Below are positions 27,919 to 38,691 of a stretch of DNA of 64,000 nt, piece after piece (position 1 is the stretch's first letter; each line of letters opens with the position of its first letter). The notes beneath the pieces are model-generated. The model saw only the letters and a program-made list of their open reading frames with translations, ran no database searches and was not told the DNA's origin. The translations under genes were made by a program, and so were the position numbers. This DNA comes from RPQJ01 sp963744735 (GTDB lineage: Bacteria > Pseudomonadota > Gammaproteobacteria > Steroidobacterales > Steroidobacteraceae): positions 310,001 to 374,000 of the forward strand of contig CAVUVH010000001.1 in assembly GCA_963744735.1 (NCBI GenBank). The letters are read 5' to 3'.

Positions 27919-29319
27919 TGCAGCGGGCAGGACTCCTGGTATCGGTGGTGACGGTGGCTTTGCTGGCCGCAGGACCGGCGCAGGCGGCGGCGCCTGCCAG
28001 CGTGCGGGCCGACGCCCGTGCCATCTTCGAGAAAATCGTCTCGATCCCGACGTCCGAGGGGCTCGGCAAGGTGCCGGAGATGGCGCAGTACCTCGCGGAC
28101 CGGTTCCGTGCGGCCGGGTTTCCTGCCGGGGACATCCACATCCTGCCGTCAGGGGAGACCGCCTCGCTGGTGGTCCGCTACCGCGGCACGGGCCGCGGCG
28201 GCAAGCCGATCATCGTGCTCTCGCACATGGACGTGGTCACCGCCCGGCGCGAGGACTGGCAGCGCGATCCGTTCCGGCTGGTGGAAGAGGACGGCTATTT
28301 CTTCGGCCGCGGCACCGAGGACGTCAAGTCCGAGATCGCGTTGATCACGGCCACGTTCCTGCGCCTGCGTGCCGAAGAATTCGTGCCGGCGCGCGACCTG
28401 ATCCTCGTCTTCACCGGCGACGAGGAAACGACGGCCGCCAGCGCCAGGGAACTGGTGACGACACACCGCGCGCTGATCGACGCCGAGTACGCGCTCAACA
28501 GCGACGGCGGCGGCGGGCGCATCGACGAGCGCACCGGGCGGGCGGCTTACTACAACCTGCAGGGAGCCGAGAAGTCCTACGCCAGCTTCGAACTCAGCCG
28601 CGCGCAATCCGGGCGGGCACAGCTCGGAGCCGCGACCCGACAACGCGATCTACGAACTCGCCGATGCGCTGAAGGCGCTGCAGGCGTTTGCATTCCCGGT
28701 CCAGTGGAACGACTGGACGCTCGCCAACCTCAGGGAGAAGGCGCCGGCGACGCCGGGCGAGGAAGGTGCGGCGATGGCGCGGTTCGCGGCCGATCCGGGC
28801 AACGCCGCGGCCGCGGCCGTGCTCGCCCGCAATCCGGCGCTGGTGGGCCGCATACGCACCACCTGCGTGCCGACCCTGCTGCAGGGCGGGCATGCAGAAA
28901 ACGCGTTGCCCCAGTCCGCGAACGCGACGGTCAACTGCCGCGTGTTCCCGGGCACCACCGCCACGGAAGTGCGCGACACCCTGCAGCAGGTGGTCGGCAG
29001 CAAGGTCCAGGTCAGGACCCTGGGCGAGCCACTGGTCGGGCCGCCGTCGCCCTTGCGCCAGGACGTGATCGAGGCGGTGACGCAGGCCGTGCAGGCCCAC
29101 TCGCCCGGCGTTCCGGTCATACCCGACATGGCGGCTTATGCCACCGACGGCACCATATTCCGCAGCGCCGGCATTCCCACCTACGGTGTCAGCAGCCTCT
29201 TCCTGAAGGACAGCGAACGCTACGCCCACGGCTTGAACGAGCGCATCATGGTCACGACGTTCTACGACGGGCTCGACCACTGGTACGCGCTGCTCAGGAC
29301 GCTGGCTGGCGGGAAGTAG
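27915..29319 (+). CDS. M20/M28-type zinc peptidase, exported (one frameshift)
   Basis: About 467 residues with a signal peptide (MMQRAGLLVSVVTVALLAAGPAQA, cut after AQA). Peptidase family M20: LSHMDVV (metal His and Asp, about 100), GRGTEDVKSE (bridging Asp), FTGDEET (catalytic Glu), and HSSEPR after correcting one extra G near 28602. The C-terminal half has LQGGHAENALPQSANATVNCRVFPG, the dimerisation-domain pattern, and the last zinc ligand in RYAHGLNERI. A periplasmic amino- or carboxypeptidase is likely. The start overlaps the YcaQ-like stop (ATGA), so they are probably co-transcribed. Confidence 0.87.
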
Positions 29320-29534
29320 TGGTTTCGGGTAGAATCCGCGCACAGTTTGCCGCCGCGCAGTCCGGTCTGCGCACGAGGTTCTTCAGTGCTCCCCCTTCAG
29401 GGCGAGCCTATGCGGCCCCTCCTGCAGACTGATCGAAGTCTGCATTTCGCTGCTCGATTCATCAAAGTTACGGCGCCAGTCCGGTGCCTGCACGTGCTTG
29501 CACGCGCGGGTTTGGCGCTCGGAAAAGTCACTCA

Positions 29535-30846
29535 ATGTCATTTGAAAATTTCGGCCTCCAGGCCGAACTCGTGCGTGCGGTCGTCGAAATGGGCTACACG
29601 CAGCCGACCCCCATCCAGTTGCGCGGCATCCCCGCGGTGCTCGAAGGCCGCGACCTGCTCGCCGCTGCCCAGACGGGCACCGGCAAGACGGCCGCCTTTG
29701 CGCTGCCGCTGCTGCAGAAGCTGCACGAAGACCAGCCGAACCCGCGCGGTTCGCGTGCGCCGCGGGCCCTCGTGCTCGTGCCTACCCGCGAACTCGCGGC
29801 GCAGGTGCAGCAGTCCATCGCCGATCTCGGCGCCCACCTGCGCCAGCAGTCGGCACTGATCTTCGGCGGCGTCAGCCCGCGTCCGCAGATCGACCTGCTG
29901 CGTCGCGGCGTCGACATCGTCGTCGCCACGCCGGGCCGCCTGCTCGATCACGCCAACGAGCGCAACATCGACCTGCGCAGCGTGCGTTACCTGGTGCTGG
30001 ACGAAGCCGACCGCATGCTCGACATGGGCTTCATCCGCGACATCCGCCGCGTGCTGGCCCTGCTGCCGCCCAACCGGCAGAACCTGCTGTTCTCGGCCAC
30101 GTTCTCGGAGGACATCCGCGGCCTGGCCAACGGCCTGCTGCGCAACCCGCTGACGATCGAGGTCGCGCCGCGCAATGCCCCGACCGAACTGGTCGACCAT
30201 CGCGTGCACCTGGTGTCGCAGGGCGAGAAGCGCGCCGTGCTGAGCCACCTGCTGAAGTCGGGCGCGACGCCGCAGACACTGGTCTTCACGCGCACCAAGC
30301 ATGGCGCCAACCGGCTGGCCGAGCAGCTCACGCACGATGGCGTGCAGTGCGCCGCCATCCACGGCAACAAGTCGCAGAGTGCGCGCACGCGCGCGCTCGA
30401 GGATTTCAAGGAATACCGGGTGCAGGTGCTGGTGGCGACGGACATCGCCGCGCGCGGCCTCGACATCACCGAGCTGCCGCAGGTCGTCAACTACGAGCTG
30501 CCGCACGTGCCCGAGGACTACGTGCACCGCATCGGCCGCACCGGCCGCGCGGGAGCCACCGGCCAGGCGCTGTCGCTGGTGTCGGACGACGAGCGTGACC
30601 GGCTGCGGGCGATCGAGCGCGTGCTCGGCCGCAAGATCAACGTGCTGCCGCTCGATCGTACGCAGATCCCGCGGCCGTCGGGCGAAGGCAAGGCGCGCGA
30701 ACCGCGTCATGTCGACCCGCGTGCACGTGAAGCAGCGCGAGGCGGCGCGGCCGTCGCCAGGGCAACGGCCACGCGGCACCAGCCACGGCCGCCCGGGCAG
30801 CGCACGCCGCGGCAAGCCGCGCGGCTACGGCTCGCCGCAGGCCTGA
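29535..30846 (+). CDS. rhlE: DEAD-box ATP-dependent RNA helicase RhlE
   Basis: About 437 residues. Q motif GYTQPTPIQ, motif I AQTGTGKT, Ia PTRELA, Ib TPGR, II DEAD, III SAT, IV TLVFTRTK, V ATDIAARGLD and VI HRIGRTGR are all present. The basic C-terminal tail is likely shifted by one base near 30700: the alternate frame gives SARRGKPRGYGSPQA with a stop at 30846, typical for RhlE, while the uninterrupted frame runs on to 31028 into the next gene. Unwinds RNA duplexes in ribosome assembly and mRNA decay. A 200-base untranslated leader precedes it. Confidence 0.93.
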
Positions 30847-31647
30847 GGGCCGCTCAGGCCGCCTGCCGTGAACTCGTACGCGTCCATGGACAACGCCGCG
30901 CCTTCCAGGCCGGCGTAGGCGCGACGCACAGCAGCTGCGGCCCGGCCGCACCGAGCGCGACGTACAGCGGCAGGAAGTGTTCTTCGGTCGGGTGCGCCTG
31001 CACGGCGCCCGGCGCGCGTTCGCGGTAGGCGAGCAAGGCTTCCTCGTCGTCCTGCGCCAGCGTCCGTGCCAGCCAGTCGGCAAAGGCCGTGACATAGGGC
31101 AGCGGCTGCACTGCGTCGCGGCTCGTCATCCAGTCACGCAGGTTGTGCGTGACGTGACCCGAACCGATCACCAGCACCCCGCGTTGCGTCAGCGGCTGCA
31201 GCGCGCGTCCAAGCTGCAGGTGATGGGCCGTGCCGAGGCCCGGCTGCACCGACAGCTGCACGATGGGCACGTCCACCTCCGGGTACATCCAGCGCAACGG
31301 CACCCAGGCGCCGTGGTCGATGCCACGGCAGCGCGTTGACCGAGGCGCCGAGGCCGGACTGCTGCAGCAGCGACGCCGCTTCCTGCGCGAGGTCCGGTGC
31401 GCCCGGCGCGTCGTAGCGCAGCTTGTACAGCGGGCCGGGAAAGCCGCCGAAATCGTGGATCGTCTGCAGCCGTTCGCCGCCGGTCAGCATCGGCAGCGAG
31501 GTTTCCCAGTGGGCCGACGCGATCAGCACCGCCCGCGGCCGCGGCAGGGTCGCTGCGATGGAGTGCCATGCCTTGCCGGCGCCGCCCTGCATCGAGCGCG
31601 TGCATCGGCGAGCCGTGCGAGAGAAACAGCGTGGGTAGACGCTGCAT
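30825..31647 (-). CDS. DODA-type extradiol dioxygenase (frameshifted)
   Basis: About 274 residues after correcting three indels (near 31595, 31320 and 30930). Class III LigB/4,5-DOPA dioxygenase family. Start MQRLPTLFLSHGSPMHALD carries the first iron-site histidine (SHGSP). Then LIASAHWETSLPMLTGG (second His region), IHDFGGFPGPLYKLRYDAPG, VLVIGSGHVTHNLRD and EEHFLPLYVALGA, ending in GAALSMDAYEF. Members cleave catechol-type rings or act as ring-opening enzymes such as YgiD. The stop at 30825 overlaps the rhlE end. Substrate unknown. Confidence 0.82.
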
Positions 31648-31661
31648 GTGTGTCTCCGACA

Positions 31662-31710
31662 CCCTCTCCCGCCTGCGGGAGAGGGCTGGGGTGAGGCGCC
31701 TGGGGTGAGG
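31662..31710. repeat. dispersed palindrome of the CCCTCTCCC type
   Basis: Perfect 11-bp hairpin CCCTCTCCCGC / GCGGGAGAGGG (31662-31672 and 31675-31685) followed by two GGGGTGAGG units (31689-31697 and 31702-31710). This pattern resembles a palindromic intergenic repeat common in beta- and gammaproteobacteria. It lies between the dioxygenase and GST genes. Only one copy is seen here. Confidence 0.7.
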
Positions 31711-31715
31711 TCTTG

Positions 31716-32321
31716 TTACTTGGCCAGGCCTTCGGCCTTCAGCGTGGCCTGCACGGCCGGACGCGCCGCGACGCGCGCGCGGAACTGCTGCAGCGCCGGC
31801 CAGGGCGACAGGTCGACCTTGTGGTAGTCGGCCCAGTTCAGCACCACCCACAGGTAGGCGTCGGCGATGCTGAAAGTCTCGCCGGTCAGGTACGGCTGCT
31901 GCTCCAGCGTCTTCGCAATGTAGGTGAAGCGATTACCGAGCGTCTGCACCGTGCGCTCGCGCACTTCGGCCGGCGTCGCCGGATTCCACAGCGGACCGAA
32001 GCCCTTGTGCACCTCGGTCGAGATGTAATTGAGCCACTCCATCAGTTTCCAGCGCGCCATGGTGCCGTAGGCCGGAGCGACCGTGCCCGGCTTCTGCTCG
32101 GCAAGGTACTGCAGCAGCACGCCGACTTCGGTCAGGCGCGTGCCGTCGTCCAGTTCGAGCATCGGCACGTAGCCCTTGGGGTTGATCGCGTAGAAGTCGG
32201 TGCCGTCCGGCAGCGTGTGCTTGACGAGGTCGACCTTGACCGGCTGGTAGGCCAGGCCGAGTTCGTTGATGACGATGTGCGGGGCCTGCGAGCAGGCGCC
32301 GGGGGTGTAGTACAGCTTCAT
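31716..32321 (-). CDS. glutathione S-transferase, beta class
   Basis: 201 residues. Thioredoxin-fold N-terminal domain (KLYYTPGACSQAPHIVINEL; the cysteine at position 10 is the beta-class active-site residue), PKGYVPMLELDDGTRLTEVGVLLQYLA for glutathione binding, and an all-helical C-terminal domain with the SIADAYLWVVL N-capping box. Detoxifies electrophiles in the cytoplasm. Same strand as the dioxygenase and divergent from the LysR gene, which may control it. Confidence 0.93.
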   Translation of the reverse strand: MKLYYTPGACSQAPHIVINELGLAYQPVKVDLVKHTLPDGTDFYAINPKGYVPMLELDDGTRLTEVGVLLQYLAEQKPGTVAPAYGTMARWKLMEWLNYISTEVHKGFGPLWNPATPAEVRERTVQTLGNRFTYIAKTLEQQPYLTGETFSIADAYLWVVLNWADYHKVDLSPWPALQQFRARVAARPAVQATLKAEGLAK

Positions 32322-32470
32322 GGTTCGATGTCCTGGTGTCGGGATGCAACGGGGGGCGATGAAGGCCTGGCCGTCCGGGCCAACCGTGCAGCTAGTTTCT
32401 GATCGCCTGAATTACGGGATAAAGACGGTCCAGATGGATTAGTTGTTGCGCAATAAGCAACAATAGCTCC

Positions 32471-33402
32471 ATGGACCGATTCACCGCCATCAGGGCCTTC
32501 GCCAAAGTGGTCGAACTCGGCAGCTTTGCCCGTGCGGCCGGGAAGCTGTCGCTGTCCACCTCCGCGGTCTCGCGCCAGGTGTCCGAGCTGGAGGCGCACC
32601 TGGACACGCGCCTGCTGCACCGGACCACCCGCCGGCTGTCGCTCACCGAAGCCGGGCAATCGTTCTATGAGCACAGCGTGCAGCTGCTGGCGGACGCTCG
32701 ACGACGCCGAGGCCTCGGTGCGCGTCGCCGCCGCGGAGCCCCGCGGGACGCTGCGCGTGACCTGCGGCGTGAGCTTTGGCACGCGCTACCTTGCGGCCGC
32801 GCTGGCGGAGTTCGGCGCGCAGCATCCGGACCTCGTGCTCGACCTCGACCTGTCGGACCGCGTCGTCGACCTGGTCGAAGACGGTTTCGACCTCGCCGTG
32901 CGCATCGGGCACATTGGCTCGAAGGGCATGGTGTCGAAGCGCATCGGCTGGACCCAGATCGTCTGCTGCGCGGCGCCCGTCGTACCTGGCACGCCGGCGC
33001 GAGCCGATCGCGACGCCGGAGGACCTGGCGCAGCACGATTGCCTCAGCTACACGCTCGTCGGGCTGCCCAACGTCTGGCATTTCGAGCGGGCCGGGGAGG
33101 CGACGCGCGCGTCGCCGTGCGCGTCCCGCTGCGGCACCGGGCCAACAATGGCCAGATGCTCGCGTCGCTGGCCGTGCAGGGACTCGGCATCGTCTACGTG
33201 CCGGACTTCATCGTCGCGAACGAGATTCGCAGCGGGCAACTGCTGCCGCTGCTGCCGGCCTGCCGGCCCCCGCGGTCACCCATCGCCGCCGTATATCCCA
33301 GCCGCAGGCACCTGTCGGCCAAGGTGCGCTCGTGCGTCGATTTCCTGGCAGAACGATTCGAGCGCTCGCACGAGTGGAGCGTCGCGCTGGCTGGCCGGCT
33401 AA
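32471..33402 (+). CDS. LysR-family transcriptional regulator (frameshifted)
   Basis: About 310 residues. Intact N-terminal helix-turn-helix: MDRFTAIRAFAKVVELGSFARAAGKLSLSTSAVSRQVSELE, with the LysR pattern. The effector domain continues across several single-base frame changes (near 32695, 32990, 33105 and close to the end), with GTLRVTCGVSFGTRYLAAAL, IATPEDLAQHDCLSYT and NGQMLASLAVQGLGIVYVPDFI recognisable. It is divergent from the GST gene with 149 bases between the starts, the classic arrangement for a LysR regulator and its target. The end overlaps the convergent ExoD gene. Confidence 0.83.
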
Positions 33403-34059
33403 CCGAAGAGCGCACGCAAGGCGTCGAACGCCGCCTGTGGGTCGCTGCCTGCCTTCGCGGCCAGGTAAAACAGCGCGCCCACGTACAGCACCGCGACGAC
33501 GACGAACAGGTGGCCGAGCAGCAGCATCGCGCCATCGCGCTCGGCCATGCCGAGGCACAGCAGCACGACGCCGATCGCAGGCAGCGTGTTGGCCAGCGGG
33601 ATCAGCGGCAGCGGCGCCATCAGTGCCAGCACCGCGACGACCAGCGCGATGCCGTGCACGACATTGACGATCGGCGTGCCGGTCAGGCCCAGGAGTCGCG
33701 GCCGCACCAGGTGCTCGAAGCGGTCCGCGGTGCGGATCGCCCGTTCCAGTACATGCTGTACCGTCAGGCTGGGCAGCGCGTGATCGAGCAACCGGTCTGG
33801 CAGCCAGGGCACCCGGTTCAGGGTCACGGCGACACCGATCAGCAGCATCGGGTGCGCCAAGCGCCGTGCTCATGAAGGGCAACGTCACCGGCAGCAGGAA
33901 CGGCATTGCCAGGATCGCGCAGAACACCAGCAAGCCCTGCTCGCCGACCAGCGCCAGCAACTGGCGCAGGGTGACCTGGTGGCCGCTGATTTCGCGGTGC
34001 GTTGCCGCCAGCGCCTCGGAAAGCCGGACCTCGGGGTTGCGGAACTGGACGGCGGTCAT
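33399..34059 (-). CDS. ExoD family membrane protein (one frameshift)
   Basis: About 219 residues after one indel near 33860. N-terminal cytoplasmic part (SEALAATHREISGHQVTLRQLLALVGEQGL) then several membrane helices (LLVFCAILAMPFLLPVTLP; GIALVVAVLALMAPLPLIPLANTLPAI; LLGHLFVVVAVLYVGALFYLA). ExoD proteins were found through exopolysaccharide defects in rhizobia; the exact role is unknown. No polysaccharide genes are adjacent. Confidence 0.83.
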
Positions 34060-34182
34060 GGGTGCCTAGTGTAGCGGCCAGCGCGCGCGCGCGGTTGCAG
34101 TCTCACACAGCCAAGGAACAAGGCTATCCGGACGGACAACGGCTTCCAGTATGGTCACGCCAACTATCCGGGGGTAATAACC

Positions 34183-35508
34183 ATGATGAGATCGACGATC
34201 ACCGCGGCACTGGCGCTGCTGCTGGCGGGCGTGGCGGCGGCGCAGGCCCCGGCCGAAGTCCTGTTCCGCGACGTGCGCGTGTTCGACGGCAAGTCCGATC
34301 GGCTGACGGCTGCCACGTCGGTGCTGGTGCGCGGCAACCGGATCGCCGCCATCGGTCCCACCGCCGTCGCGACTGCGCCCGGCGCCACCGTCGTCGAGGG
34401 CGCGGGCCGTACCCTGATGCCGGGGCTGATCGACGCGCACTGGCACACCACCCTCATTCGCCCCACCCCCGAACAGGCGATCTACGGCGACCTCGGGTTC
34501 ACCAACCTGCTCGCGGGCGCGGAAGCCAGGGCGACGCTGATGCGCGGCTTCACCAGCGTGCGCGACCTCGGTGGCCCGAGCTTCGGCCTCAAGCAGGCGA
34601 TCGACCGTGGCGTCGTCGAGGGCCCGCGGATCTGGCCGTCGGGCGCGATGATCACGGTGACTTCGGGCCACGGCGATTTCCGCATGCCGTCAGAACTCCC
34701 GCGCGACTCGTCGCAGACGCTGTCGCGCATGGAGCAGATCGGCGGGTCGATGGTGGCGGACTCGCCGGATGCCGTGCGCCAGCGCGTGCGCGAGCAGCTG
34801 ATGCTGGGCGCCAGCCAGATCAAGCTCACGGCCGGTGGCGGCGTGTCGTCGCCGCACAGCCCGCTCGACGTCTCGGCCTTCACGCCCGAGGAGTTGAAGG
34901 CGGCGGTCGACGCCGCGACCAACTGGGGCACGTATGTCTCCGTCCACGCGTACACGCCGACGGCGGTGCGCCGCGCCATCGATGCCGGCGTGAAGGTCAT
35001 CGAGCACGCGCACCTGATCGACGATGCAACAGCCAAGTACATCGCCGAGAAGGGCGTCTGGCTCTCCACCCAGCCGTTCCTGGCCGACGAGGCCGTGCCG
35101 TTTCCGCCGGGCTCGTCGCAGTACCAGAAGAAGCAGGCGGTCGTGGCCGGCACGGACGTCATCTACGGCCTCGTACGCAAGTACCGCATCAAGACGGCCT
35201 TCGGCACCGACATCCTTTTCTCCGAAGCGCAGGCCCGCCGGCAGGGCTTCCTGCTGGCGGAGATGACGCGCTGGTTCACGCCGGCCGAGGTGCTGCGCAT
35301 GGCCACTTCGACCAACGGCGAACTGCTCGCGCTCTCGGGCCTGCGCAGTCCTTATGAGGGCAAGCTCGGCGTGGTCGAGGAGGGCGCCCTGGCCGACCTG
35401 CTGCTGGTCGACGGTGACCCGATTGCGAACATCCGGCTGGTCGAGGACCCCGACCGCAACTTCCGGGTGATCATGAAGGACGGCAGGATCTACAAGAACA
35501 CCCTGTAG
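34183..35508 (+). CDS. exported amidohydrolase family protein
   Basis: 441 residues with a signal peptide (MMRSTITAALALLLAGVAAAQA). Metal-dependent amidohydrolase fold: GLIDAHWHTT (HxH metal pair, about 85-94), the lysine in QIKLTAGGG (likely carboxylated bridging ligand), YVSVHAYT and VIEHAHLID (two metal histidines), and FGTDILF (catalytic Asp). Resembles the prolidase/Xaa-Pro-type and Sgx9260-like branch hydrolysing acylated amino acids or dipeptides. Intact and alone on its strand. Substrate unknown. Confidence 0.9.
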   Translation: MMRSTITAALALLLAGVAAAQAPAEVLFRDVRVFDGKSDRLTAATSVLVRGNRIAAIGPTAVATAPGATVVEGAGRTLMPGLIDAHWHTTLIRPTPEQAIYGDLGFTNLLAGAEARATLMRGFTSVRDLGGPSFGLKQAIDRGVVEGPRIWPSGAMITVTSGHGDFRMPSELPRDSSQTLSRMEQIGGSMVADSPDAVRQRVREQLMLGASQIKLTAGGGVSSPHSPLDVSAFTPEELKAAVDAATNWGTYVSVHAYTPTAVRRAIDAGVKVIEHAHLIDDATAKYIAEKGVWLSTQPFLADEAVPFPPGSSQYQKKQAVVAGTDVIYGLVRKYRIKTAFGTDILFSEAQARRQGFLLAEMTRWFTPAEVLRMATSTNGELLALSGLRSPYEGKLGVVEEGALADLLLVDGDPIANIRLVEDPDRNFRVIMKDGRIYKNTL

Positions 35509-35553
35509 CAGAGACGTTGCTTCGCACCGTCCGAAGCGACACGGCGATGCGCG

Positions 35554-36886
35554 CTACATCCGGCGCGCGATGGCGCGGTAGCCGAGTGCGCCGGCCACGG
35601 CGGCTGCGACCAGCAGCAGGATGAGCTGCACCAGCCGCCAGTACACGTGGTCGACCAGCGATGCGAGCTGTCCGGTGGCGTGCTCCGACGCCTGGGTCAG
35701 CGCCGGCACCTTGCCGTCCGCCTGGGCGAGCAGCACCTGCAGGTGCTGCGCCGTTTCGCCCATCACGCGCAGCGCCTCGGTGTACTCCGTCACGTCGAAC
35801 GGCCGCGACGTCAGCTCCGGGCAGTCGCCGATGCGGGACGGTCGAAGCGGGCCAGCAGCACGTCCAGGGCGGCGATGGTCTCGCGCACCGAGTCCGAGGT
35901 CGTGCCGCCGGCCTCGAGTGTCGAGCGCAGCTCGACGACCAGCGCCTGCAACTCGCCCTGGCGCTCGTCCAGGATTCCGGTCAGCTGCTCGATCGCGGCA
36001 GATCGCTCTTCGGCAAACAGTCGCGGCAGGTCTGCGGCCAGGTTGCCCGTCGCCTGCGCGGCGCCGCCGATGCGGTCGACGCTGTGCGAGCAGCCCGCAC
36101 GGATTCCGGGGTCATGGCCATTTCGAACGCCAGGCGCTGCGTCTCCATGCTGATGAGCTTGGGCGCACGCTGGCCGTAGTAGACCGCCCGCTCGGCAAGC
36201 TGGCGCGACTGCGCGAGCTCGCGCACCGCGGGATCGAGGTTGCTCAGCGGATCGATGCCGAGGAACGAGAAGATGCTGGTCGAGGAGCTGGGGCCGGCGC
36301 GCGTTGGCGCTGGTGGCGAAGGCGAAGTCCTCGAGATGGATGAAGGGCACCGCCCGCCCGATCGGATTGTCGCGGTGCCAGGCCGCGATGCTCGAGCGGA
36401 GCTCATCCATCTGCGCCGCGGTCAGCAGCATGGTCTGCATGACTCCAGGCGCGGCTCTCCAGCACCCTGTGCGCGGCGAGCAGGCCGTCGGCACGCGCAC
36501 CGTAGAGCTCGCGCGACCCAGCGATCCTCGATCACCATCCGGCTCAGCGTGGCGAACACCAGCATGTCGATGGCGTTCAGCTCCGGATTGGGACCGGCCG
36601 CGATCGTGAACGCCCTGGTGGCCTGGGAGACCCGCCAGGACTGCGCCGCGAGACGCTCGCCGGGGTCGTTGGTGGACTGCTGGAACGCCCGACCCGCTCG
36701 GTCGACCCACGCGGCATACTCGTCGGCGAAGCGCATGACGGCGAGCTGCAGTTGCAGCAGCGCGGCGGCTCGCTCCTCGGCAGCCCGGTCGCGAAACAGC
36801 CGGTTGGTGAGGGCGCAGCCCGACAGCACGGTGACGGCGATCAGCAGCACGAGCAGGGCCCTGGACGCGCGGGGAGGGTGAGTCAT
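35554..36886 (-). CDS. hypothetical lipoprotein with C-terminal membrane helix (frameshifted)
   Basis: About 444 residues, reconstructed over at least four single-base frame changes. Start at 36886 with lipobox LSGC (MTHPPRASRALLVLLIAVTVLSGCA). Mature part is largely helical (TAEERAAALLQLQLAVMRFADEY-like stretch; DELRSSIAAWHRDNPIGRAVPF; RQGELQALVVELRSTLEAGG; EALRVMGETAQHLQVLLAQ), and a C-terminal membrane helix (LVQLILLLVAAAVAGALGY) ends with the positive tail RAIARRM. A lipid anchor plus a C-terminal helix is unusual. Upstream of it lies the sodium/calcium exchanger. Function unknown. Confidence 0.65.
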
Positions 36887-36945
36887 GATGTCGTGGTTTC
36901 GCCTCGAGGCAGGACTTGCGGCTACGAGCCCGGGCATGAGCGGCG

Positions 36946-38029
36946 CTAGCCGCCGCTCCGCGACTGCTGGTCGCGGATCACCATCGCGACGAGCGTCACG
37001 ATCGTGATCGGCAGCACGAAGCTCAGCATCACCGTGGAGAATTGCTCGAGCGCGTCGTGCTGCTGCGCGCCCATGATCAGGTACACGACGTAGGCCGCGT
37101 AGTAAGCCCAGGAACAGCAGCCCGCGGCGGCGACCGATCCGGCGGCCGAGCAGGAACACCGGCAGGCACGCGACGGCCACGGCGATCATGACCCAGACGT
37201 CGAAGTTCAGGACCGCAGGCGCGATGTCGAGGCCGGCAGGGCTCACCAACCCCGAGATCCCGAGACAGCCCAGGATGTTGAAGGTGTTGCTGCCGATCAC
37301 GTTGCCCACGGCGATGTCGCGTTCGCCGCGGATCGCCGCCATGATCGACGTCGCGACTTCCGGCATCGACGTGCCGGCGGCGATGATCGTCAGGCCGATC
37401 ACGAGGTCGCTCACGCCCAGCATGCGCGCGAACGCGACCGCCGCATCCACCAGCCACCCTGAGCCGAGTACGAGCAACCCGAGGCCGGCGACGATCAGCA
37501 GGACCTGCACCGCCCAGTGGCTGTCCCACTCGCCCTTGCGTGGCACGCCGGACGCGTACTCGTCACGGACCTCCTTGGTTTCGGCGCGGGACTGGCGCAC
37601 GAGGAAGACGAGGTAGGCGCCAAGCAGCACGAGCAGGAGCGCGGACTCCATGCGGCTCATCTGGCCGCCGACAATCATCACCGCGAGGATCAGCGAGGCG
37701 CCGATCATGATCGGTACCTCCTGGCGGATGATCTGCGAGTGCACGACCAGCGGCGTGATCACGGCGCTGATGCCGAGGATGAACAGCACGTTGAAGATAT
37801 TGCTGCCCACGACGTTACCGACGGCGATGTCCGTCTGGCCGCCGAGCACCGCGCCGACCGAAACTGCCACCTCGGGCGAGCTGGTGCCCATCGCGACGAT
37901 CGTCAGGCCCACGACCAGCGGCGATATGCCGAGAGACAGCGCGATCTTCGAGGCGCCGCGGACGAGCAGCTCGGCCCCCAGCACCAGGGCGCCCAGCCCC
38001 AGGACGAAGAAGACGACGTGTGTGAGCAT
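36946..38029 (-). CDS. calcium/sodium antiporter, CaCA/YrbG family (one frameshift)
   Basis: About 360 residues after one extra base near 37105. Ten or eleven membrane helices in two inverted halves. Both alpha repeats are clear: GLTIVAMGTSSPEVAVSVGA and, in the second half, GLTIIAAGTSMPEVATSIMA, with the conserved AVGNVVGSNIFN and AVGNVIGSNTFN blocks. The restored C-terminus ends VIRDQQSRSGG with a stop at 36946. Exchanges sodium (or protons) for calcium across the inner membrane. Lies 60 bases upstream of the lipoprotein gene on the same strand. Confidence 0.9.
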
Positions 38030-38142
38030 GGCGTGCGGAAACCGTGACGGGCTGTGGAGGGCCGGAGTTTACCCCAGGCGGTCGGCGGCGCGTCGAGGAG
38101 CCGAACCCGGTTGGGCAGGTGCTGGTCGATCAGGCGCGCGGC

Positions 38143-38631
38143 TCAGTATTCGTCTTTACCCGTCTTCGCCTCCTCGATCTGGTCGGCACCCATGGCGACC
38201 AATGCGATGATTTCGGTCAGCTGATCCGCCGTTGCGTTCACGGGGATCCAGCTCGCAAGAACAGCCATCGTCTTGCCGCCTGACTGCTGCATTTCCCATG
38301 CGCCGAAGTTGTAGCTGGAGTTTGCCTGCAGCAGGGCCGCTGCGTCGGACGCGCTGAGGGGGCCTCCCGAAGCATAGCCGACCGCGGATATGCGGCGGCG
38401 CGCGATACCGAAAGCTTCAATCGGCTTCGAGTAGATCATCACGCCCTGGGTGCGCGTGTCCGAGATCCTGAGCGTGCAGAAGTAGTCGCCGTCATTGTCG
38501 ACTTTGCAGCTGTCGAGCCCGATCTGCTTGAGCGCCGCAGCGACCCCCGGATCGCCCGCAGTCTGGGCCGTGGCGGTGGTGGCGATGATGCCGCCGGCAA
38601 GGATCGCGGCAAACAGCGTGAACATGCGCAT
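38143..38631 (-). CDS. hypothetical exported protein, possibly YbjN-like
   Basis: 162 residues. Signal peptide MRMFTLFAAILAGGIIATTATAQ, cut after TAQ. The mature domain begins with a two-cysteine strand region (DSCKVDNDGDYFCTLR) and has an alternating strand/helix pattern (KTMAVLASWIPVNATADQLTEIIALVAMGADQIE) that resembles YbjN-type folds; this is a weak likeness. Lies 60 bases after the TPR-CHAT gene on the same strand, so it may belong to that operon. Intact. Confidence 0.7.
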   Translation of the reverse strand: MRMFTLFAAILAGGIIATTATAQTAGDPGVAAALKQIGLDSCKVDNDGDYFCTLRISDTRTQGVMIYSKPIEAFGIARRRISAVGYASGGPLSASDAAALLQANSSYNFGAWEMQQSGGKTMAVLASWIPVNATADQLTEIIALVAMGADQIEEAKTGKDEY

Positions 38632-38691
38632 CGGTGTCTCCCCTGGAAGTCGAATCGACGGCGGCTCGCCGAGCCGGGCACTCCGGCCGCG

